Shown here in pieces: positions 58,001 through 64,000 of a stretch of DNA of 64,000 nt. Source of the stretch: a bacterium (GTDB lineage Bacteria; UBP18; UBA7526); contig JAUWYL010000001.1 of NCBI GenBank assembly GCA_030615855.1, positions 124,001 to 188,000 of the forward strand, written 5' to 3'. The notes below the pieces were generated by a model, which had not been told where the DNA came from, did not search any database, and saw only the letters and a list, made by a program, of their open reading frames with translations. Position numbers and translations under genes: made by a program. Position 1 is the first letter of the stretch; the number at the start of each line of letters is the position of its first letter.

Positions 58001-58987
58001 ATGGAGAGGTGTAAGATGAAACGTTTACCCAGTGTATCAGTCAAGCTCGCTAGTATAATCTGTATAGCAGGTTTCATCCTTCTGTGGTATGTTTTAATTG
58101 CGGCCCACACTACAGGACTTGTTAAGAGTTGTTTTATCATCTATAGCATAGGTTTGATGGTGGTTACTTCTTATTGGAGCTATAGAATTGCAGAATGGGT
58201 CCGAATAAGGAATACGCAATCTGTAAAAAACATATTTGCTTTTTTCTTCGGCAAATTATTTAGCCCTCGCGCACTTAAAATATTCGAGAAGATAAGGACT
58301 GAGCACCAGGATACCATCGACAAAATCCGGGGTTCTCTATTCCGTGAAGCTTCTCCGGAAGACGAACTTGTTATATCCTTGATAAATCGTCTCTTATCTG
58401 CTCTTTTTGATTTACCCGATTTTAAATACGGACAGAAGAGTCTTTTTTCCTACTCTTTACTGGTAGCCGTTCACTCCTTAGAAGATTTTGAAACGAGAGT
58501 CTGGCGGATGGAGACCCCGGAAGGAACGCGCGACGGCGTTAAAACAATTATGATGAGGGATAAATGGAAGTTAGGAGTTTGTATCTCTGCCCTGGCGAGT
58601 AACCTAGGCAGGGTTTACGAAGCGGAAGTATCTAGCCGTAAAGCATCTGCAGAAGTTTGGAACCCAGGGCGTGAAGAACTTTATACCTTCGCCCTTCGCC
58701 ATAAGGAGTATGGTATTAAGTTGAAACCTACTCAAGAAAATTTCCACAAAATCCCCACCAATTATCTCCTTCATTATATTGTGAATAGCGATGTGGCTGA
58801 AGAATTGGGAGAAGAAGTGTTCTTTGAGGTGCTGGATTCCCTGTCTCCTGCTCCTAATTCCAAGAATCGTATCTTCCCTGTGGTGGAAGAAGGAAACAAG
58901 CTAACTGTTGAAGAAATCTCTAAATCCAAAGAGGCAGTGAGAGGAGGTCGGTATTGTCCACCAGAGAAGAAAACAAAAGAAAACTAA
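58001..58987 (+). CDS. membrane-anchored protein of the element core, 328 aa
   Basis: AAGGAGG is eight bases before the ATG. Two adjacent membrane segments (residues 17-34 and 42-62) are followed by a cytoplasmic part of about 260 residues with LLVAVHSLEDFETRVWRM, LGVCISALASNLGRV and PTNYLLHYIVNSDVAEELGEE. The His and Asp positions could hint at a hydrolase-like helical bundle, but no motif is complete. It overlaps the replication-relaxation-like gene by 34 bases, so the two probably act together in transfer or replication. Confidence 0.5.
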   Translation: MERCKMKRLPSVSVKLASIICIAGFILLWYVLIAAHTTGLVKSCFIIYSIGLMVVTSYWSYRIAEWVRIRNTQSVKNIFAFFFGKLFSPRALKIFEKIRTEHQDTIDKIRGSLFREASPEDELVISLINRLLSALFDLPDFKYGQKSLFSYSLLVAVHSLEDFETRVWRMETPEGTRDGVKTIMMRDKWKLGVCISALASNLGRVYEAEVSSRKASAEVWNPGREELYTFALRHKEYGIKLKPTQENFHKIPTNYLLHYIVNSDVAEELGEEVFFEVLDSLSPAPNSKNRIFPVVEEGNKLTVEEISKSKEAVRGGRYCPPEKKTKEN

Positions 58988-59886
58988 TTCAGGCAGTTGC
59001 AAAACGTGAATCTTTAATGCGTGTGCTTTTTGTTCTAGACTGGTTTGGTTGGGCTACCATCAGACAAGCAGCAGGATACCTGCATCTGTCAACGCGACGG
59101 GTGAACTGCATCTTAGACGAATTATTTGAATCCAGGATGGTGAAGTACAAACGGACACACGCTCTCTTCGGAAAAGGACGACGATATTGGTATCTGCTCC
59201 GTAAAGGAATATCTGTCCTTAGGGTTAGAGACCCTCATGTTTTTTCCTCGCCAATCCGCAGGGGCCAAATCCCGGATACCCCCTTTAGCCATCATCATGG
59301 TGTTGTAGATGCCATTATTGAATTACGGGAAAAAGGATTCAAATGCACTTCTTGCCGTCACTCTTTATGGCCTAGTTTAATGCAGCAATATGGCAAGCAA
59401 TACCATAATATACCCGATTTCTGGGTAAAGAAGGAAAAAGAAACCTTTATAGCCGCCGAGGTGGAGCGAACGGTCCGTGGTAAGAGGTATTATGCCCCTA
59501 AAATGAATAACCAGCAAAAAAGATATTTTGAACGGTTTATCCCCACTCTCTACATTCCCATGACTAAAAAAGTAGAAAAAAATCTTCATAAGATAATCAA
59601 ACAGATAAAACAAACTGGTGAATACACTATGAAGAAGGGAAAGCCGGATCACCTGAAGACTATGGCAGAATTTGACTATAGATACCGGAGTGGGGAAAAA
59701 GTAGGCGCCGTGGATGGCGGAATCGGATTTATGTTCAGCAATACAGAAATGACTAAATTTACTGCCCCGATTGCTTCAACCGGTGAGTGGATCGAGAGTC
59801 CTTTTACAGAGTTGGCGGATAAGGCTAAAAAGATATCTGAGACGCTCTTCAAGAGAGAGGAGGGCGAAGTTCTGAAAAGATTTTGA
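58954..59886 (+). CDS. replication-relaxation-family-like protein
   Basis: The TTG start follows GAGGAGG at six bases. A winged-helix domain comes first (MRVLFVLDWFGWATIRQAAGYLHLSTRRVNCILDELFESRMVKY). Then comes the pattern FSHHHGVVDAIIEL ... IPDFWVKKEKETFIAAEVERTVRGKRYYAPKMNNQQKRYF, matching the H...D, PD and E-x-(D/E) blocks of replication-relaxation proteins of plasmids and conjugative elements. It likely takes part in initiating replication or transfer of the element. Confidence 0.62.
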   Translation: MSTREENKRKLIQAVAKRESLMRVLFVLDWFGWATIRQAAGYLHLSTRRVNCILDELFESRMVKYKRTHALFGKGRRYWYLLRKGISVLRVRDPHVFSSPIRRGQIPDTPFSHHHGVVDAIIELREKGFKCTSCRHSLWPSLMQQYGKQYHNIPDFWVKKEKETFIAAEVERTVRGKRYYAPKMNNQQKRYFERFIPTLYIPMTKKVEKNLHKIIKQIKQTGEYTMKKGKPDHLKTMAEFDYRYRSGEKVGAVDGGIGFMFSNTEMTKFTAPIASTGEWIESPFTELADKAKKISETLFKREEGEVLKRF

Positions 59887-59893
59887 AAAGTCC

Positions 59894-59922
59894 TTGTCTT
59901 TTTCGTAGAGAGGGTTTATAAT
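59894..59922 (+). promoter_or_regulatory. promoter of the integrase gene
   Basis: TTGTCT, 17 bases, TATAAT. It shares the CTTG-CTTTTTC start with the MerR promoters. Confidence 0.75.
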
Positions 59923-59950
59923 TAATAAAACTAGAAGTCAGGAGGTCAAA

Positions 59951-61555
59951 ATGAAGTGTGCTATTTATATCCGGGTATCAACTACTGAACAGGCAGAAAA
60001 AGGAACGAGTTTAAAAACCCAAGAAGAAGCCTTGAAGAAGTATTGCCAAGAGAACAATTATCAGATTTATAACATCTACAAAGATGATGGTTATAGTGGT
60101 GGCACTCTTGACAGGCCAGGGATTCAAAGGCTGTTAGAAGATATTAAGGAAGGCAAATTTCAGGCTGTTATAGTTTATAAGACAGACCGCTTGAGCAGAT
60201 CTATTAGAAACATAGTTAATCTCGTGCTTGGTGATTTTGAAAAATATGGCATAATCTTTAAGTCTATTACTGAGCCTTATGATACTTCTATGCCTGCCGG
60301 CAGGATGTTCTTTGTTCAATTAAGTAGTTTCGCAGAATTTGAAAGAGAGACGATCAAAGAAAGAAGTAAAGAAGGCAAGTTAAGAAGGACCTTAGAAGGC
60401 AAATATATGCTGAGCGTTCCACCTTTTGGCTATAGAAAAGATAAAAACAAAAGGCTAATTATAGACCGAGAAGAAAAGAAAGTTTATCTCCAAATAGTAA
60501 GATGGTGTTTAGATGGTGTAGGTAGTAATACTATTGCCCGGAGGCTCAATGAGCGAAACATCCCAACTAAAAAGGCTAAACTCTATAATAAACCATATAG
60601 ATGGAAGCAGGGAACAGTCCTTGATTTTTTAAAACACCCTCGTTATAAAGGAGAGTTTATCTATAAAGGACATAAAGTAAAGATTCCAGCTCTGATTACA
60701 GAGGGGCGGTGGGAGCAAGTCCAGAGGCAATTAGAGAGCAACTATAACAATGCTTTAAGACATACAAGGCGGTTTTATCTTTTGAGGAATCTCTTATACT
60801 GCAAGAAATGTGGAAGAAGGCTCTTTGGTTTGATAAAGCCCAAGAAGGGGATGAGACTCTATTGTTGTCTCAGTAAAAGGCCAGACCCAGAACCCAGATT
60901 TTGTGGCCTCAAAAATGTTAATATAGATAAAACGAATATTATTGTCTGGAATAAAATCAAAGAGATAGTCAAGAACTCTCAAAAATTAAAAGAGGCCATA
61001 GAGGAGCAAAAGGGTAGCCATTATGTTAAAGGTTACATATCCGAAATAGAGGTAAAGAATATTAACCAAATTATTCAAAGCAAAGAGAGGGAAATTGATA
61101 GGATTTTAGAACTTTATAGTCGGTCAAAAGCATTATCTATCGCAGAGTTAGATAGAAAAGTAGATGGCATTAAAAAACAAAAAGATAACTTAGTGCAGGA
61201 AAGAGAGAAAATATCAGAGGAAATAAATCGGGCCAGACAGGCAAAAGAGACTTTAAAACATCTTGAAAACTATATGGCAAAGATAAGCAAAAGAATAGAT
61301 AATTTTACTAATGAAGAAAAGTATGAATTTATCCATTTGATTGTAAGTAAGATTATAGTTGATTATGACAGAGATTTAAGGTATCATAGTATAGAGATAG
61401 AGGGAGCAATACCAATATTTAGAGAGGAAGACAGGATTCCTAAATATACCCCCCTATTACAACAAGACAATAGATATTTCCCTAATAGGGGGAGGGAGAA
61501 TCCCCCGTCCAGGCGAGGTGAGCCTCTCTCACCATGGGGTTTTATTCTTAGATGA
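59951..61555 (+). CDS. large serine integrase, reading across the right junction
   Basis: Catalytic domain at residues 1-150 with Ser10 in IYIRVST and Arg-rich TDRLSRS. The recombinase domain includes [19 protein letters not shown] and [23 protein letters not shown], then a zinc ribbon ([14 protein letters not shown]...YCC...FCG) and a coiled coil (around 380-450). TCAGGAGGT is the ribosome-binding site. Codons after 509 lie in comM DNA in another frame, ending after 534 residues. In the excised circle the same frame continues CTVTIGGKVEKVEYRIEATF and stops at 43050, giving 529 residues. Confidence 0.93.
   Translation: MKCAIYIRVSTTEQAEKGTSLKTQEEALKKYCQENNYQIYNIYKDDGYSGGTLDRPGIQRLLEDIKEGKFQAVIVYKTDRLSRSIRNIVNLVLGDFEKYGIIFKSITEPYDTSMPAGRMFFVQLSSFAEFERETIKERSKEGKLRRTLEGKYMLSVPPFGYRKDKNKRLIIDREEKKVYLQIVRWCLDGVGSNTIARRLNERNIPTKKAKLYNKPYRWKQGTVLDFLKHPRYKGEFIYKGHKVKIPALITEGRWEQVQRQLESNYNNALRHTRRFYLLRNLLYCKKCGRRLFGLIKPKKGMRLYCCLSKRPDPEPRFCGLKNVNIDKTNIIVWNKIKEIVKNSQKLKEAIEEQKGSHYVKGYISEIEVKNINQIIQSKEREIDRILELYSRSKALSIAELDRKVDGIKKQKDNLVQEREKISEEINRARQAKETLKHLENYMAKISKRIDNFTNEEKYEFIHLIVSKIIVDYDRDLRYHSIEIEGAIPIFREEDRIPKYTPLLQQDNRYFPNRGRENPPSRRGEPLSPWGFILR
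61448..61500. other. attR: right junction of the element
   Basis: The element half-site TACCCCCCTATTACAAC and AAGACAATAG lead into AGATATT (61472-61478) and comM sequence. With the left half-site it forms a dyad whose arms match at about 18 of 23 positions. Confidence 0.75.
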
Positions 61556-62171
61556 ACTACCAGAGTTTAAGAGGAACGTCTTAGAAGTCCTGCGCCAGCC
61601 TTTAGAGGATGGGGGGGTCACCATATCAAGGGCGGTCACTTCTTTATCCTATCCCGCACGGTTCATGCTCACTGCGGCCATGAACCCCTGTCCCTGTGGC
61701 TTCTTCGGTGATCCAGTAAATGAGTGCACCTGTACTCCTCCCAAGATCCAGAAGTATAGATCGAGGATATCCGGACCTTTGCTTGACAGGATCGATCTCC
61801 ACTTAGAGGTTCCCCGGGTGAAGTATAAGGAGCTCGCCTCTCAGGAGACGGGAGAGAGATCAGAGGTGATAAGGAAGAGGGTGAACAAGGCAAGGATCAT
61901 TCAGCAGAAGAGGTTCCAAGGCCGGAAGGGAATCTTCTGCAATGCCCATATGGAGGCCAAAGAGATTAAGGAATTCTGTAAGATTGGTGAAGAGTCTCAG
62001 GATCTCATTAAGTTGGCCATTACCCAGTTAGGTCTATCTGCCCGGGCTTACGATAGGATACTGAAAGTCTCCCGAACCATCGCAGATTTAGAGGAAAAAC
62101 CTGATATCGAACCGGCCCATGTCTCAGAGGCCATTGGCTATCGGAGCCTGGACCGCACTCTCTGGATGTGA
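61479..62171 (+). pseudogene. comM: comM/YifB 3' part
   Basis: In frame with the 5' part the junction reads [36 protein letters not shown], the expected ComM sequence with Walker B (VLFLDE). The rest ([60 protein letters not shown]) is complete to the C-terminus. By itself it could only be made from the GTG at 61518, without Walker A, so the host currently lacks a full ComM. Confidence 0.92.
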
Positions 62172-62265
62172 ATACACGGATGAGCACAGATTTTAATAAC
62201 GGATTACAGGATGCGCTTCGCTGGCATCCTAGAGAGCATAAATAATTAAGCATTGGCACGGATAA
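62170..62265. repeat. CACGGAT-type words
   Basis: AATACACGGATGAGCACAGATT, ACGGATTACAGGATGCGC and GGCACGGATAAAAC; the middle part resembles 2855-2890. Confidence 0.65.
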
Positions 62266-62268
62266 AAC

Positions 62269-62922
62269 ATGGTAAGAAAAGGTTTAGTTACATCTTTTTT
62301 AGTAGTACTGGTTACTGGTTACTGGTTACTGGTTACCATTGGTAATGCTTGGGCAGGAATCTATGTCTATACAGATGAGAAGGGACAGATCTATGCTATC
62401 TACCAAGAGGAGGGATTGGCGATTGAGACTAAGGAGGATGGCTTTGACTTATTTATAAAAAGATTAGCTGAGAAACATAACCTTGATCCCTTACTGGTTA
62501 AGGCGGTCATCAAGGTGGAGAGTGACTTTGAAGTTGAAGCTCTTTCCCGAAAGGGAGCACAAGGCTTAATGCAACTTATGCCCCAGACCGCAGCCCACTT
62601 AGGAGTAAAGGATGTCTGGGACCCCCATCACAACATTGAGGGGGGAGTGAAGTATCTACGCAAAATGCTCAATAAGTTTAACAACAATTTGTCTTTGGCT
62701 TTGGCAGCCTACAATGCTGGCCCCAATAAGGTTAAGCAGTATGGAAGGATGCCACCCTATCCTGAAACACAACGATTTGTCTGGAAGGTAATAAAGTATT
62801 ATCAATACTATAAGGCTCAAAGTAATGCCCTCTATGTTTATACTGATGAAGGTGGGGATCGCTGTTATACCAATATCTTTTCTAATATCCCCAAAGGAGT
62901 ATCCTGGAAAAGAATTGATTGA
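62269..62922 (+). CDS. exported lytic transglycosylase (SLT family)
   Basis: It cleaves peptidoglycan. The SLT domain has the catalytic Glu in VIKVESDFEVEALSRKGAQGLMQLMPQTA and AAYNAGPNKVKQYGRMPPYPET. Short YVYTDE stretches before and after the domain resemble DUF4124 pieces. The signal peptide contains VTGYWLLVTIGNA, encoded by tandem TTACTGG words, so even the export signal carries a repeat. No clear ribosome-binding site. It overlaps the next frame region. Confidence 0.9.
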   Translation: MVRKGLVTSFLVVLVTGYWLLVTIGNAWAGIYVYTDEKGQIYAIYQEEGLAIETKEDGFDLFIKRLAEKHNLDPLLVKAVIKVESDFEVEALSRKGAQGLMQLMPQTAAHLGVKDVWDPHHNIEGGVKYLRKMLNKFNNNLSLALAAYNAGPNKVKQYGRMPPYPETQRFVWKVIKYYQYYKAQSNALYVYTDEGGDRCYTNIFSNIPKGVSWKRID

Positions 62923-62933
62923 GGAGGGGCGGG

Positions 62934-63464
62934 GTGAATATCGGTATATGTGGAAAAGCCGGGACGGGAAAGACAGCGGTCGCTGACCATTTAGTCAACA
63001 AGTATGGCTATAAGAGGTATTCCATTGCGGACGAGGTAAAAAGGATTGCCGTAAGGCTTTTCAAAATGAAGGAAAAGGATAGGAAACTTTTACAAGATAT
63101 TGGGTTTAAGATGAGGGAAATCAGGCCCAGCGTCTGGATCGATTTTCTTATTGCCCAGATAAAAGGAAAGGACAAGGTCGTGGTAGATGATATACGCTAT
63201 CCCAATGAATATGAAGCACTAAAGAAGGAGGATCTTAAGATAATAAAGGTGGTTGCTAATAGGGAAATCTGCATCAAGAGACTAACTGAAAGGGATGGGA
63301 CGGCCGCCATTGAGAGATTGGATGACGAGAGCGAGACGGCCATGGATGATGTTAAGATAGAGAATATCCTGGATGGCAATCTTCCCTTAGAAAAGATGCT
63401 TAATCAGCTCGATAAGCTCCTGAAATCTCTAAACGCAGATGACCGCAGATCAAAACGCAGATGA
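62934..63464 (+). CDS. deoxynucleotide-monophosphate-kinase-like P-loop protein
   Basis: GTG at 62934 after GAGGAGGGG; a TTG 15 bases earlier would overlap the previous stop. P-loop GICGKAGTGKTAVADHL and VVDDIRYPNEYEALKK (Asp-Asp-x-Arg) follow the dNMP kinase (T4 gp1-like) pattern. It would phosphorylate a nucleoside monophosphate or a similar small molecule. The last residues (NADDRRSKRR) are encoded by ACGCAGATGACCGCAGATC words. Confidence 0.75.
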   Translation: MNIGICGKAGTGKTAVADHLVNKYGYKRYSIADEVKRIAVRLFKMKEKDRKLLQDIGFKMREIRPSVWIDFLIAQIKGKDKVVVDDIRYPNEYEALKKEDLKIIKVVANREICIKRLTERDGTAAIERLDDESETAMDDVKIENILDGNLPLEKMLNQLDKLLKSLNADDRRSKRR

Positions 63465-63500
63465 CCGCAGATCATCAGCGATAATCGGCGTAATATATCA
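63436..63500. repeat. CGCAGATGACCGCAGATC words
   Basis: Two copies of AACGCAGATGACCGCAGATCA span the end of the kinase gene and its stop, then TCAGCGATAATCGGCG follows. A related CGCAGATA series lies at 21986-22050. Confidence 0.8.
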
Positions 63501-63561
63501 GCGGCTAACGCCTCAAGGTAAACGAAGTGCGTTGAGTGCCAGCGTTTAAAGGAGGAATGAG

Positions 63562-63915
63562 ATGGCTTTGACCAGTGAAGAGAAGGAGAGAATCTTAGAG
63601 GAGGAGAGGATAAGGCGCTCCCTCAAGGACCCGGGACTGGCCGGTATTTACTCTTTTCTATGGACCGGACTGGGTCAGATTTATAATGGCCAGATAAATA
63701 AAGGGCTAATCCAGATGACTCTCTCCGCTTTGGGAATGATCCTGGTCATCCTGGGTGCTATCCTCATTTACTTTAGCTGCCTGGAGGCAAGGGTCTCTAT
63801 TCCAGGGATTATCCTATTAGTGGTGGGCATCCTGGGGATTGCTCTTCTAGGAATTCATTCCATCAGGGATGCCAAGGAGAATGCTCAGAGAATCAATGTT
63901 AAAAGAATAGAGTGA
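63562..63915 (+). CDS. small membrane protein, TM2-like
   Basis: AAAGGAGGAATGAG precedes the ATG. After a charged start (EEKERILEEERIRR), DPGLAGIYSFLWTGLGQIYNGQINKGL matches the TM2-domain opening, and two to three hydrophobic segments follow (residues 52-70 and 76-97). Role unknown. Confidence 0.75.
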   Translation: MALTSEEKERILEEERIRRSLKDPGLAGIYSFLWTGLGQIYNGQINKGLIQMTLSALGMILVILGAILIYFSCLEARVSIPGIILLVVGILGIALLGIHSIRDAKENAQRINVKRIE

Positions 63916-63948
63916 GATTGGCTCCGCCCCTTTCAAGAAGGAACGGGG

Positions 63949-63977
63949 TTGACTTCTTTCGGGGGATGTGGTATAAA
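63949..63977 (+). promoter_or_regulatory. promoter at the right edge
   Basis: TTGACT, 17 bases, TATAAA with TGG before the -10; the transcribed gene lies beyond the window. Confidence 0.65.
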
Positions 63978-64000
63978 AGGAAAAGGGGATTTAAGATGAG

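Larger units (their letters stand above)
42984..61478. mobile_element. 18.5-kb serine-integrase element inserted in comM
   Basis: The two comM halves are separated by 18,488 bases, bounded by AGATATT at 42984-42990 and 61472-61478. A large serine recombinase gene crosses the right boundary. Cargo genes are more AT-rich than the host and have their own promoters. I see no relaxase or type IV secretion gene, so it is either an integrative mobilisable element or cargo island, with a replication-relaxation-like protein as the only transfer-type gene. Confidence 0.88.

Noticed and set aside
43001-61492. AATAGGGGG present at both element ends as the recombination core
   Set aside because: Joining the comM halves at this 9-base match leaves them out of frame with a stop; the AGATATT core restores the frame and gives a symmetric attP.

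Overview
The window looks like a chromosomal contig from an uncultured Gram-negative (diderm) bacterium. It carries a TolC-type outer-membrane channel with a MacA/MacB pump, several lipoproteins, an ECF sigma/anti-sigma pair and a bacterial rpsP-trmD-rplS-lepB-rnhB operon. A GatE-like fragment, a pyruvoyl-dependent arginine decarboxylase and an AmmeMemoRadiSam cluster, together with the many short word-like repeats (ATCCGTG and others), suggest a candidate phylum of the Omnitrophota kind. That placement is an inference and is not proven by any marker here.

Host part, 1-42990. Left end: GatE-like 3' end, GDPD phosphodiesterase, macro-domain and lamin-tail-like proteins, a CBS protein and two tandem HAD phosphatases. 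From 5.7 to 12.7 kb lies an envelope-stress block: ECF sigma factor and anti-sigma factor, each preceded by the same promoter motif, then an LTXXQ/Spy-like protein, TolC, MacA, MacB and a periplasmic helical protein. Next come a GH5 lipoprotein and an exported isoaspartyl methyltransferase. A polyamine operon (arginine decarboxylase plus agmatinase) sits behind a long structured leader. It is followed by a Memo-AMMECR1 / DUF1844 / SIMPL / SIMPL / radical SAM operon with export signals, an AbiEii-like toxin-antitoxin pair, a spermidine-synthase-like membrane protein, a family 4 uracil-DNA glycosylase and a PriA with altered helicase motifs. The block fmt - zinc peptidase - PASTA - rpe, an acid phosphatase, two anchored thermonucleases and the operon ylxM-rpsP-khpA-rimM-trmD-rplS-lepB-rnhB-yraN-comM close the host part.

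Mobile part, about 42984-61478. comM is cut in two by an 18,488-bp element whose large serine integrase lies at its right end. Joining the comM halves across a shared 7-bp AGATATT restores one frame of 513 codons. Joining the element ends gives a near-symmetric dyad of about 53 bp centred on GA, as expected for attP. The cargo is a string of independently promoted modules: a prephenate dehydratase-like gene, a gasdermin-like protein, an SPL-type radical SAM protein with an XRE regulator, three exported proteins, a 1.3-kb gene-free stretch with strong nested secondary structure, a CfrBI-like restriction-modification pair, and a gene with a 3' attC-like site. Several modules are separated by a repeated element of about 75 bp containing a terminator. 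The right third holds a MerR-like regulator, small proteins, a membrane protein, a replication-relaxation-like protein and the integrase.

Right flank, 61479-64000: the rest of comM, a lytic transglycosylase, a dNMP-kinase-like ATPase and a small membrane protein.

Two things deserve most attention. One is the large structured RNA candidate at about 49999-51260, with its own promoter and a downstream terminator. The other is the habit of this genome of carrying short tandem words and small palindromes not only between genes but in frame inside conserved genes (speB, udg, priA, fmt, trmD and others).
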